Part shown: piece after piece, positions 1 through 6,829 of the stretch
Position numbering within the stretch: position 1 is the first letter of the stretch
Layout: each line of letters starts with the position of its first letter
Source of the DNA: an uncultured Bacteroidales bacterium
GTDB lineage: Bacteria; Bacteroidota; Bacteroidia; Bacteroidales; Paludibacteraceae
Reading direction: 5' to 3'
DNA length: 7,498 nt
NCBI GenBank assembly: GCA_946615455.1
Contig: CAMOHN010000048.1
Coordinates: 1 to 7,498, forward strand
Program-made: the position numbers and the translations under genes
Notes under the pieces: model-generated
The model's input: the letters and a program-made list of their open reading frames with translations, nothing else
Database searches by the model: none
What the model was told of the DNA's origin: nothing

Positions 1-1917
1 TACAGCGTGCCCGAGAACCGCTCAACCACTTGGATCCGCATCTGCCAAGAACAGCAGGACAAGGGCTTTGTGGTGTTGGACGAGTTTGTGGGCAATTCGC
101 CTGCATGGTTCGGCAATAGCGGCGTGCTTGCTTATTTGCGGGGAGGCAAACTCTATCTTCGACAGCACAACCGTGACCTTGAGGTAGAAGGGTATGACAA
201 CGAGATTGAAGGCTTCTTGTTCAACCCTTACCGCGATCAGATCTTGCTCATCTCTGCCGTCAAGACCGTCCCCACGACTGCCGATCGCTATCCCGACCTG
301 CCCAAGGCTACCGGCCGCGTGGTCGATGACCTGATGTACAAGCATTGGGATGAGTGGGTAGAGACGGCTCCGCAGCCCTTCCTTGCACCGGTGGAACTGA
401 CCTATAAGAACGAGATGACCATCGGCCATGTGCAGATTGGCGCAGCCAAGAACCTGCTCAAAGACACACCTTACGAGAGTCCGATGCGCCCCTTTGGCGG
501 TGTGGAGCAGTGGGCATGGTCACCCGACGGCAAACAGATAGCCTATACTTGCCGCAAGAAGAGCGGCATGGACTATGCGCTGTCCACCAACTCCGACATC
601 TATCTATACAATGTCGAAGAAGGCACGGAAACCAACCTCACCGAGGGCATAGGCGGTTATGACATCAACCCGCTCTATTCACCCGACGGCAGCAAGATCG
701 CATGGCTCAGCATGGAACGCGACGGCTACGAGAGCGACCTGCAACGCCTCATGGTGCAAGACCTCAAGACGGGCAAACGCACCTTCGTGTCTGAGGCACT
801 GAACACACCCGTCGATGCCTACTATTGGTACGACGAGAACCACCTTGTCTTCAGCGCCGTATGGCACGGAACAACGATGCTCTATATGACCGACCTTGCG
901 GGCAACTGCCAGGCATTGACCGAAGGACAATATGATTTTGTGCCCGTCTTTGCACCTGCCAACATGTATCCCGAAGGAATCATGCTCTATTGCCTCAGAC
1001 ACTCCATGTGCGAGGCGAACGAACTGTATAAACTCTGTATTGACAACACAGGCGAGAAGCACTGGACCCAACTCACCACAGAGAACAAGAATATCTACGA
1101 CCAAATCATCATGGGCACGGTCATCCCGCGCTGGCAGACCACAACCGACGGGCAACAGATGCTCACATGGATCGTGCTGCCGCCCCATTTCGACCCGAAC
1201 AAGAAATACCCTGCCTTACTCTATTGCGAAGGTGGTCCGCAGAGTCCTGTCAGCCAGTTCTGGAGCTATCGTTGGAACTTTATGATGATGGCAGCCAACG
1301 ACTATGTGGTGGTGGCTCCCAATCGACGCGGCTTGCCCGGCTTTGGCAAGGAGTGGAACGAACAGATTAGCGGTGATTATGGTGGTCAGTGCATGCGTGA
1401 CTATCTGACTGCCATTGACGAGGCTGTGGACAGCCTGCCCTATATAGACCGCGACCATTTGGGTTGTGTGGGGGCATCGTTCGGCGGATTCAGCGTCTAT
1501 TGGCTGGCAGGGCATCATGACCACCGTTTCAAGGCGTTCATTGCCCACGACGGAATCTTCAACATGGAGATGCAGTACCTTGAGACCGAGGAGAAATGGT
1601 TTGCCAACTGGGATATGGGCGGAGCCTATTGGGACAAAGAGAATGCTGTGGCGCAACGCACCTTTGCCAACTCGCCGCACCGTTTTGTGGACAAGTGGGA
1701 TACACCCATCTTGTGTATCCACGGCGAGCAAGACTATCGCATATTGGCCAACCAAGGCATGGCTGCCTTTGATGCTGCCAAGATGCGCGGCATACCCGCC
1801 GAGTTGCTCATCTTCCCCGATGAGAACCACTGGGTGCTCAAACCACAGAACGGCATCTTGTGGCAACGCACGTTCTTTGGCTGGTTAGACCGCTGGCTCA
1901 AACCCGAGCAGAAGTGA
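1..1917 (+). CDS. dpp5: Dipeptidyl-peptidase 5-type S9 serine peptidase (5'-partial)
   Basis: Serine exopeptidase that removes dipeptides from the N-terminus of oligopeptides; in P. gingivalis DPP5 is periplasmic and feeds amino-acid catabolism. The frame is open to base 1, and the GTG at 7 reads as an internal Val of the first propeller blades, so the real start and signal peptide lie outside the window; I estimate about 50 residues are missing. Counting from the GTG codon, residues 1 to ~370 are a beta-propeller with WSPDG (171-175) and YSPDG (224-228) repeats. An alpha/beta-hydrolase domain follows, with GGPQ at 409-412, nucleophile Ser491 in GASFGG, Asp576 in HGEQD and His608 in DENHW. 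The Ser-Asp and Asp-His spacings (85 and 32) equal those I recall for P. gingivalis DPP5, and stretches such as YPDLPKATGR and LMYKHWDEWVET are near-identical to it from memory. It ends in tandem stops TGA TAA and converges on the next gene. Family call is firm; substrate preference is inferred. Confidence 0.93.
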   Translation, partial: YSVPENRSTTWIRICQEQQDKGFVVLDEFVGNSPAWFGNSGVLAYLRGGKLYLRQHNRDLEVEGYDNEIEGFLFNPYRDQILLISAVKTVPTTADRYPDLPKATGRVVDDLMYKHWDEWVETAPQPFLAPVELTYKNEMTIGHVQIGAAKNLLKDTPYESPMRPFGGVEQWAWSPDGKQIAYTCRKKSGMDYALSTNSDIYLYNVEEGTETNLTEGIGGYDINPLYSPDGSKIAWLSMERDGYESDLQRLMVQDLKTGKRTFVSEALNTPVDAYYWYDENHLVFSAVWHGTTMLYMTDLAGNCQALTEGQYDFVPVFAPANMYPEGIMLYCLRHSMCEANELYKLCIDNTGEKHWTQLTTENKNIYDQIIMGTVIPRWQTTTDGQQMLTWIVLPPHFDPNKKYPALLYCEGGPQSPVSQFWSYRWNFMMMAANDYVVVAPNRRGLPGFGKEWNEQISGDYGGQCMRDYLTAIDEAVDSLPYIDRDHLGCVGASFGGFSVYWLAGHHDHRFKAFIAHDGIFNMEMQYLETEEKWFANWDMGGAYWDKENAVAQRTFANSPHRFVDKWDTPILCIHGEQDYRILANQGMAAFDAAKMRGIPAELLIFPDENHWVLKPQNGILWQRTFFGWLDRWLKPEQK

Positions 1918-1921
1918 TAAT

Positions 1922-1950
1922 AAAAAAAGGAGGAGGTCAGTCCTCCTCCT
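1922..1950 (-). terminator. Intrinsic terminator of the small acidic protein gene, overlapping its 3' coding end
   Basis: Bases 1928-1936 (AGGAGGAGG) and 1942-1950 (CCTCCTCCT) form a perfect 9-bp stem around a 5-nt loop (1937-1941). Read on the minus strand, the stem is followed by a run of T from 1927 to 1922, the classic Rho-independent layout. The minus-strand stop codon TGA (1939-1937) lies in the loop, and the 5' arm is coding sequence. On the plus strand no T-run follows the stem, so it should not efficiently stop dpp5 transcripts. Confidence 0.85.
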
Positions 1951-2290
1951 CATAATAGCCTTGTTCAATGCCGTACTGCAATTCACCGTCCAAGATGATT
2001 TGTACTTGTGACGAACTCAAAGAACGGTTTTGTCGCTTGGCTTCGGCAAGTAGGTAGTTGAGTTGTTCGGTCTCGTCAATGTCGCCGTCAAGGTAGGTCA
2101 CTTCGCCTGTCTTCTCGTCCACGGTCAGCAGACCGGCTTGCTCGAGGTAGTCGTCCATGGCATCCAACACAAAGAGCACATCGTCCTGCGTCATGCCGAC
2201 ACGGTCTTGCTCAGGAATGTGGTTCCAGATGTAGTCCAATTGCTCGCGCTCATCCGGCTCAAGCAACGATAGGCAAACAGATTGTTCCAT
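1937..2290 (-). CDS. Small acidic hypothetical protein, 117 aa
   Basis: Function not recognised. I take the ATG at 2290; the frame extends two codons to a TTG at 2296, but the ATG is the better start. The protein has no signal peptide or membrane segment, so it is probably cytoplasmic. It is strongly acidic: about 30 Asp/Glu against 6 Lys/Arg. It looks mostly helical, with an N-terminal half around LDYIWNHIPEQ (18-28) and DDVLFVLDAMDDYLEQAG (36-53), an acidic middle (D68, D70, D72, E73, E75) and a C-terminal helix with the ILDGELQYGIEQG motif (99-111), ending in YYEEED. That two-part pattern resembles, from memory, small conserved Bacteroidetes proteins of unknown function, but I cannot name a family. 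The gene stands alone, convergent with dpp5 and divergent from cdsA, with its own terminator and a plausible promoter. The coding sequence has typical codon use for the window, and I consider it real. Confidence 0.8.
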   Translation of the reverse strand: MEQSVCLSLLEPDEREQLDYIWNHIPEQDRVGMTQDDVLFVLDAMDDYLEQAGLLTVDEKTGEVTYLDGDIDETEQLNYLLAEAKRQNRSLSSSQVQIILDGELQYGIEQGYYEEED

Positions 2291-2380
2291 ACGCAAAGTT
2301 AGTTTAATGGATTGTTAGACTTCTTTACGGCACAAAAGTAAAGTATATAAACAAATAGTTAAATAAAACAATCGAAAATT
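2291..2380. promoter_or_regulatory. Divergent intergenic control region between the acidic protein gene and cdsA
   Basis: This 90-bp gap separates two divergently transcribed genes and must hold the start signals of both, unless cdsA is read from further away. The half nearest cdsA (about 2335-2380) is markedly A/T-rich, with an A-rich leader directly before the cdsA ATG, as is common in Bacteroidetes genes that do not depend on Shine-Dalgarno pairing. I found no TAnnTTTG match on the plus strand, so the cdsA promoter is not located. No tRNA, riboswitch-like fold or repeat is evident. Confidence 0.5.
2333..2340 (-). promoter_or_regulatory. Candidate Bacteroidetes -7 box for the small acidic protein gene
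   Basis: On the minus strand the sequence reads TACTTTTG, a full match to the Bacteroidetes primary-sigma -7 consensus TAnnTTTG. It would place the transcript start near 2326, giving a leader of roughly 35 nt before the ATG at 2290. A TTG at 2354-2352 lies upstream but only 11 bases away, closer than the usual -33 element, so the -33 part is not convincing. A second full match, TAACTTTG, lies at 2301-2294 and would start transcription almost on the start codon. Confidence 0.45.
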
Positions 2381-3292
2381 ATGAATGAATTTATCAAGCG
2401 CACGCTTTCGGCTACGGTATATGCAGCCGTAGTGGTGTCGTCCATATTGGTCAACCGCTACTATTTTGGAGCAGTATTCCTGATTGTGACGCTGTTGGCT
2501 GTTCGTGAGTATATGCACCTTATGTCTGCACAGCGCAGACAAACCGTCGGAGCGATGGTGGCTGCCGCGCTGTTGTTTGCTACCGGGTTTTTCCTGAGTC
2601 TTGCCTCGGCGGAAGTCAATGCTCACCCGGGTAGTGACGAAGGTTTAGCTGGTGTCTATGGAGTGATTGGAGGAGTTTTGTTTCTGGTATGGCTTGTGTT
2701 GATGGTAGTGCTGTTGGTCAGCGAGGTGTTCCGGCATACGGATAAGCCCATACATGACTGGGGCACGCTGTTGCAGTCGCAGTGGATGATTGCCTTCCCC
2801 TTTATGCTGACCAATTTCTTGTTGCTGTTCAGTCCCTACTGCCTACTCATGGTGTTCATTGCCATTTGGGTGAATGATACGGGTGCCTATATTGTTGGGT
2901 GTACCACAGCCAAACTGATGCCCAATGGTAATCACAAGATGGCACCTCATATCAGTCCTGCCAAGAGTTGGGAAGGGCTGGCAGGCGGCTATGTATTTAC
3001 TTTGTTGTGTGCCGCTGTGTTCGTTTGGGTAGGCTGGATGGGGCGAGCCTATGCTGATTACGTTGAGCCAGTGATGTGGTGGCACGCAGTGCTGTTTGCA
3101 GTTGTCGTATCCACCACCGCCACTTTGGGCGACCTGATGGAAAGCCTTATGAAACGCTCGCTCGGCGTGAAGGACAGCGGCTGTTTCATGCCCGGGCATG
3201 GCGGTGTACTCGACCGCTTTGACAGTCTCCTGCTCACCGTACCTGTTTGGTTCATAGTCAGTCTCATCGTTTCTTTGTTAAGTGAGTTATAG
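2381..3292 (+). CDS. cdsA: Phosphatidate cytidylyltransferase (CDP-diacylglycerol synthase)
   Basis: Makes CDP-diacylglycerol from CTP and phosphatidic acid, the branch point to phosphatidylserine/phosphatidylethanolamine and phosphatidylglycerol; integral inner-membrane enzyme. The 303-aa product is of usual family length. It has an N-terminal hydrophobic segment (about 12-40), further segments at about 57-76, 90-113, 136-162, 203-220, 234-250 and 284-300, and the full CDS signature from Ser255 to Asp281: S-L-M-K-R, then K264-D265, and the PGHGGVLDRFD end (271-281). Two other conserved blocks are NDTGAY (165-170) and SPAKSWEG (192-199). The ATG at 2381 is the first in frame after the A/T-rich gap and starts a plausible N-terminus. 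It heads a trio with an acyltransferase gene 2 bp downstream, which fits shared lipid-synthesis duty. In the Bacteroidales I remember, cdsA follows ftsH and rsfS; here the upstream neighbour is instead a divergent acidic protein gene. Confidence 0.96.
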   Translation: MNEFIKRTLSATVYAAVVVSSILVNRYYFGAVFLIVTLLAVREYMHLMSAQRRQTVGAMVAAALLFATGFFLSLASAEVNAHPGSDEGLAGVYGVIGGVLFLVWLVLMVVLLVSEVFRHTDKPIHDWGTLLQSQWMIAFPFMLTNFLLLFSPYCLLMVFIAIWVNDTGAYIVGCTTAKLMPNGNHKMAPHISPAKSWEGLAGGYVFTLLCAAVFVWVGWMGRAYADYVEPVMWWHAVLFAVVVSTTATLGDLMESLMKRSLGVKDSGCFMPGHGGVLDRFDSLLLTVPVWFIVSLIVSLLSEL

Positions 3293-3314
3293 CAATGGTT
3301 CGTCTCATCGTTTC
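3261..3314 (+). repeat. 13-bp direct repeat spanning the cdsA/acyltransferase junction
   Basis: GTCTCATCGTTTC occurs at 3261-3273 near the end of cdsA and again at 3302-3314 just after the start of the acyltransferase gene, 41 bases apart. Both copies are in coding sequence and are read in the same frame sense: SLIVSL in the CdsA tail and RLIVSL in the acyltransferase N-terminus. Copies of a hydrophobic coding stretch can match by chance, so I attach no function. Confidence 0.6.
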
Positions 3315-4170
3315 GCTCTTTAGTCGCTTGTCGCTCACGGCATTGTATCGGTGGAGCGATTGGCTACTCTTTCCCCTCATCTACTATGTGGTGCGCTACC
3401 GACGCAGAATAACGCGTCTTAATCTGACCAACTCCTTCCCCGACAAGACGGCTGCCGAGATAGTGCAACTGGAAAAGCAGTTCTATCACCACTTTGCCGA
3501 TGTCATTGTCGAAATCATTTGGAGTTACCGTGCCACGCACGAGCAGATGCGCGAGCACATACACTTTGAGAATGTTGAGGCAATGGAGCAGTGGACACAC
3601 CTAAGGCAGGGAACCGTCTTCATGCTCGGCCATATGGGCAACTGGGAGTGGCTGCCTGAAATTCAGCAACACTATCAAGACCCTGCCATTCAGCACTATA
3701 ATGTCTATCGTCGGCAGAAGAATGCCGCTGTGGACAGGCTCATGCTACAGCTGCGCGAACAGCGAAGCGGAAAAGACTGCAATATCGAAAAGAACGACCT
3801 TGTCCGCCGCCTGATTGCCATCAAACACTCGGGCAGACTCTTCACCTTGGGCTTGGTTAGTGACCAGAAAGCATCGCCCAAGAATGTGTTCCACCGCACG
3901 ATGTTTTTGCATCAAGATACGGGCTTCTTGGGTGGAGGCGAGGTGTTGAGTCGCAAGTTGGGCTTTGCCGTCTGCTACCTGAACATTGTCCAATTCAGCC
4001 GTGGTGTCTATCGTTGTCGCTTTGACCTGATAACCACCGATCCGGCAAGCCTTGAACAGGGTGAACTGACCGAACGATACGCACGACAATTGGAACAGAA
4101 CATACGGGAACAGCCTTTCTTATGGCTGTGGACTCACAATCGCTGGAAATGGGAGCACTTGCAACAATGA
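3295..4170 (+). CDS. LpxL/HtrB-type lysophospholipid (lipid A) acyltransferase
   Basis: Member of the bacterial lipid A late-acyltransferase family, which transfers an acyl chain from acyl-ACP to a lipid A precursor or related lipid at the cytoplasmic face of the inner membrane. The 291-aa product has a hydrophobic N-terminal anchor (about 4-34), then a basic RYRRRITRLN segment (34-43) with the NLxxSFPD block (43-50) typical of the family in Bacteroidetes. The catalytic HX4E motif is His113-Met-Gly-Asn-Trp-Glu118, preceded by the hydrophobic GTVFMLG strand. Downstream blocks include GLVSDQKASPKN (about 186-197), where the family carries its DQ motif, and a Trp-rich end, PFLWLWTHNRWKW. The gene starts 2 bp after the cdsA stop and its TGA overlaps the next start, so it is almost surely cotranscribed and translationally coupled. 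The acceptor is not readable from sequence: lipid A is the default, but an ornithine, glycine or glycolipid acceptor is possible. I therefore give no symbol. Confidence 0.9.
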   Translation: MVRLIVSLFSRLSLTALYRWSDWLLFPLIYYVVRYRRRITRLNLTNSFPDKTAAEIVQLEKQFYHHFADVIVEIIWSYRATHEQMREHIHFENVEAMEQWTHLRQGTVFMLGHMGNWEWLPEIQQHYQDPAIQHYNVYRRQKNAAVDRLMLQLREQRSGKDCNIEKNDLVRRLIAIKHSGRLFTLGLVSDQKASPKNVFHRTMFLHQDTGFLGGGEVLSRKLGFAVCYLNIVQFSRGVYRCRFDLITTDPASLEQGELTERYARQLEQNIREQPFLWLWTHNRWKWEHLQQ

Positions 4171-5192
4171 AATGCAGCGTCGTTATACTCAACTGGAACG
4201 GAGCGGACATGCTCCGTCGGTTTCTACCCTCGGTGGTAGCGCATACCCCGTCTGATTGGGCAGAGGTGGTGGTGGCTGACAATGGCAGCACCGATGATAG
4301 TCTGTCTGTACTGACGGACGAGTTCCCCACTGTCCGTATCATTCGTCTCGATCGCAACTATGGTTTTGCCGAGGGGTACAATCGCGCCTTGCAGCAGGTC
4401 AGTTCCGACTATTCGGTGCTGCTCAACTCGGATGTGGCGGTCACAGCCGGTTGGCTCAAGCCCATGCTTACATACATGGATGCTCATCCCGAGGTGGCGG
4501 CTTGTCAGCCCAAGATTCTGAGTTGGCACTCACTGCAAAAGGGTGACAGTCCCGTGATGTTCGAGCATGCCGGTGCGGCCGGTGGCAAGATGGACGCACT
4601 GGGCTATCCCTTCTGTCGCGGGCGCATACTTGGCTATGTCGAGGCAGACAAGGGGCAGTATGACACCATCGAATCGGTCTTTTGGGCTTCAGGGGCTGCA
4701 CTGTGTATTCGAACCGAGGTCTATAAACAGACTGGCGGGTTGGATGCGGACTTCTTCGCTCACATGGAAGAGATTGACTTATGCTGGCGCTTGCAGTGCC
4801 GTGGCTATCGCTTGGTTTGCGTTCCTCAGAGCGTGGTCTATCATGTAGGCGGTGGTGCCTTGGCATATACCAGTCCGCGCAAGACCTACCTCAACTTCCG
4901 CAACAACCTGCTCATGCTCTACAAGAACTTGCCAGCTTTGCGTCTTTTTTGGGTTTTGCTGTGTCGCTTGGTGCTGGACTATGTGGCAGCCATGCAGTTC
5001 CTTCTCACAGGGCAGGCCGCACATGCCGGCAGTGTGGTTAAGGCACGGTGGGACTTCCTCAAAATGGCTGGCACACCCGTTATGCACGACAGACGCAAAC
5101 AAAATCTGCGGGCAGCCGTGGTGGACTACCCGCAGACCATTGAGTCAAGAAGTATTCTGTTTGACTATTACTTCCGTCGTTTGAGGAAATAA
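4167..5192 (+). CDS. GT2-family glycosyltransferase (WbbL-like)
   Basis: Inverting GT-A glycosyltransferase that moves a sugar from a nucleotide-sugar donor to a surface glycan or lipid-linked acceptor, probably at the inner-membrane cytoplasmic face. I choose the ATG at 4167, which overlaps the previous stop as ATGA and gives a clean start, MKCSVVILNWNG; a longer frame back to 4122 adds 15 residues that do not fit the family. The 341-aa product shows the expected order: nucleotide-binding VILNWNG (6-12) and VADNGSTDD (36-44), NYGFAEGYNRA (64-74), the metal-binding DxD-equivalent NSDV (87-90), GGLDADFF (190-197) and the acidic MEEIDLCWR (200-208) holding the likely catalytic base. A C-terminal hydrophobic stretch (about 259-281) suggests membrane association. 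This architecture matches rhamnosyltransferase-like enzymes of O-antigen and capsule clusters, but no other glycan-cluster gene is nearby. The coupling to cdsA and an acyltransferase hints at a lipid acceptor; donor and acceptor are unknown. Confidence 0.92.
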   Translation: MKCSVVILNWNGADMLRRFLPSVVAHTPSDWAEVVVADNGSTDDSLSVLTDEFPTVRIIRLDRNYGFAEGYNRALQQVSSDYSVLLNSDVAVTAGWLKPMLTYMDAHPEVAACQPKILSWHSLQKGDSPVMFEHAGAAGGKMDALGYPFCRGRILGYVEADKGQYDTIESVFWASGAALCIRTEVYKQTGGLDADFFAHMEEIDLCWRLQCRGYRLVCVPQSVVYHVGGGALAYTSPRKTYLNFRNNLLMLYKNLPALRLFWVLLCRLVLDYVAAMQFLLTGQAAHAGSVVKARWDFLKMAGTPVMHDRRKQNLRAAVVDYPQTIESRSILFDYYFRRLRK

Positions 5193-5200
5193 CTGTTCCC

Positions 5201-6793
5201 TTACGGCTCTACCACCGTGAACCGCTTCTCATTGATATCCTCAGGATATTGAGCGGCGCGAATAGTGTCGCCCAACAAGCGCAGATAGGTGAGCAATATG
5301 TCGGTGTCTTTCATGTCGTCTGATGGAATGGGCTTGGCATAGCGGAACATACCCGATGCCCCTTGGTTGAGCAGCGTGTAGTTCAAGCCCGAGATGGTAT
5401 AGACAGCCTTAGGGTCTATTTTTTTCCATTTGCCTGTCTTGGAGTCCTGCACTTCCATGCGCACGATACGCCGTGTTGAACCCACACCGGCGAACATGTT
5501 TTGCTCGTCCCATTGTACGGACGAGGGGATGCTCGGGTCAATGCTGTAACGCAGACCGCTGCCTATATGAAAATCGCCGCTCTCAATGGGGTAGGTGACC
5601 ACACTCACTTCCATAGCGTCTAAGAGTTGCTGACCGGTCATCTCCACTTTTGCAAGGCGGTTGTTGAATGGAATGACAGCGATAAGGTCGCCCAGTGTGA
5701 TGTTGCCCTTGCGGATGGGCGCACGCAGACCGCCGCCGTGCATGAAACCTATCTGTCCGCCGCCTACTACACGCATGGCATCGGCAACCCAGTCGCTCAG
5801 GTTGGTTTCCTGCCAGCGCACCACACGCTGTTGCTGCATGTCGCGATCCAACAAGTCCACCTCGCTATAACCAACCACTTGGTTGACTTGCTCGGCAAGG
5901 GCTTGCTCAATCTCTCGAATTCTGTTTTCCACCCGATGGGCTTTGGCAAGACTATCTGGCACAATCAGGTCGGGGCGCAGTGTCCCATCCGGACGAATGT
6001 GCAACTCACCGATATATTTACCCTTGGAACCCGTGGAGAGCAACCACACGGATTCGCCGTCGGCATTGGGTAACTGACTGTAGAGCACATGGTGTGCGTG
6101 ACCGTCTAACACTGCGTCAATGCCACGCGTTTGGCGAATCATGTCCATGCTGTTGGCTATGGGGGTATCATCGCCCAGGTGACTTAGCAGTATCACATAG
6201 TCTGCCCCTTCTCGGCGGGCTTGGGTGGCTGCTTGCTCAATAAGTGTGTAGGTGTCGTCGAAGTGGAAATCGTAGATGACTTGCCCCTTGGAGTCCATGA
6301 AGAAGGTCGGGGTAGAGGAGTGCAAAGTGGTGGGTGTAGCCGCTCCCACAAAAGCCACCCGTCGATTACCATAGTTGCGGATGACATAGGGACGGTACAG
6401 GTCTTTGCCGTCGGTGGTGGACAGGTTGCAGCACACCACATCTGCTGTGAGGCGGTCAAAGAGCCATTGCTGACGGGCAACGGTGTAGTCAAACTCGTGG
6501 TTACCCACGGTGGTCACGTCGTAGGGAACGGTGTTCATCAGGTCAATGATATACTCGCCCTTGGAGAGCGAACCGATGACATCGCCTTGGATAAAGTCAC
6601 CTGCGCTGACCACCGCCACATGGGGCGTGTATTTCAGTGCTGCGTCACGCAAGCCGGCAATGCGGGAATAAGTCTCAACAGCGCAATGAACATCGTTCTC
6701 AAACAAAATCACAATATCCCGCTTGTTCTGACGGCAAGCCGAGAACATGCTCACCAGTGCGAGCAACAGAGGGAGGAATCGTCTTCTTGTCAT
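5201..6793 (-). CDS. UshA-like bifunctional metallophosphatase/5'-nucleotidase lipoprotein
   Basis: Hydrolyses 5'-nucleotides and perhaps nucleotide sugars outside the cytoplasm to release nucleosides and phosphate. I take the ATG at 6793 (530 aa), because the frame before it begins with a TTG at 6805 and the ATG gives a textbook lipoprotein signal: TRRR, a hydrophobic core (6-17) and Cys20 in FSAC. No acidic export signal follows the Cys (RQNKRD), so surface exposure is not indicated. The N-terminal calcineurin-like domain (about 26-270) carries the metal ligands NDVH (33-36), GD (65-66), GNHEFD (97-102), SH (204-205) and GHAH (231-234). The 5'-nucleotidase C-domain (about 300-510) shows ETNLSDWVADA (329-339), GGGLRAPIRKGNI (353-365), VIPFNN (373-378), GSGLRYSID (411-419) and YTISGLNYTLLNQG (465-478). 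His352 stands where the family normally has Asn before GGG. Many Bacteroidetes split the two domains into adjacent genes; here they are fused. The GH13 gene lies 36 bp upstream on the same strand. Confidence 0.92.
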   Translation of the reverse strand: MTRRRFLPLLLALVSMFSACRQNKRDIVILFENDVHCAVETYSRIAGLRDAALKYTPHVAVVSAGDFIQGDVIGSLSKGEYIIDLMNTVPYDVTTVGNHEFDYTVARQQWLFDRLTADVVCCNLSTTDGKDLYRPYVIRNYGNRRVAFVGAATPTTLHSSTPTFFMDSKGQVIYDFHFDDTYTLIEQAATQARREGADYVILLSHLGDDTPIANSMDMIRQTRGIDAVLDGHAHHVLYSQLPNADGESVWLLSTGSKGKYIGELHIRPDGTLRPDLIVPDSLAKAHRVENRIREIEQALAEQVNQVVGYSEVDLLDRDMQQQRVVRWQETNLSDWVADAMRVVGGGQIGFMHGGGLRAPIRKGNITLGDLIAVIPFNNRLAKVEMTGQQLLDAMEVSVVTYPIESGDFHIGSGLRYSIDPSIPSSVQWDEQNMFAGVGSTRRIVRMEVQDSKTGKWKKIDPKAVYTISGLNYTLLNQGASGMFRYAKPIPSDDMKDTDILLTYLRLLGDTIRAAQYPEDINEKRFTVVEP

Positions 6794-6829
6794 AGTCGGA
6801 AACAATGGGTTAAGGGTTACTGAATAGGG

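Noticed and set aside
7..9. GTG at 7 as the start of the S9 peptidase
   Set aside because: The frame is open to base 1 and the protein would lack its signal peptide and first propeller part; the codon reads as an internal Val in the DPP5-like sequence.
2079..2096. EF-hand-like acidic stretch in the small acidic protein
   Set aside because: DGDIDETE lacks the Gly at position 6 and the Glu at position 12 of a calcium-binding loop.
4122..4166. Longer start for the GT2 glycosyltransferase at ATG 4122
   Set aside because: The added 15 residues precede the family's normal N-terminal strand and would overlap the acyltransferase by 49 bases; the ATGA start at 4167 gives MKCSVVILNWNG directly.
5193..5220. 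Bidirectional terminator between the convergent GT2 and nucleotidase genes
   Set aside because: Only a 4-bp ACGG/CCGT pairing with no T-run is visible in and around the 8-bp gap.
5419..5427. Run of seven T (A on the coding strand) in the nucleotidase gene as a frameshift site
   Set aside because: The frame is intact through it, giving the KWKKIDP segment expected before the YTISG block; no stop or fold suggests programmed slippage.
6794..6829. AACCC copies in the gap upstream of the nucleotidase (telomere-like)
   Set aside because: Three irregularly spaced short copies in 36 bases are not a tandem repeat, and no promoter box or hairpin is present.
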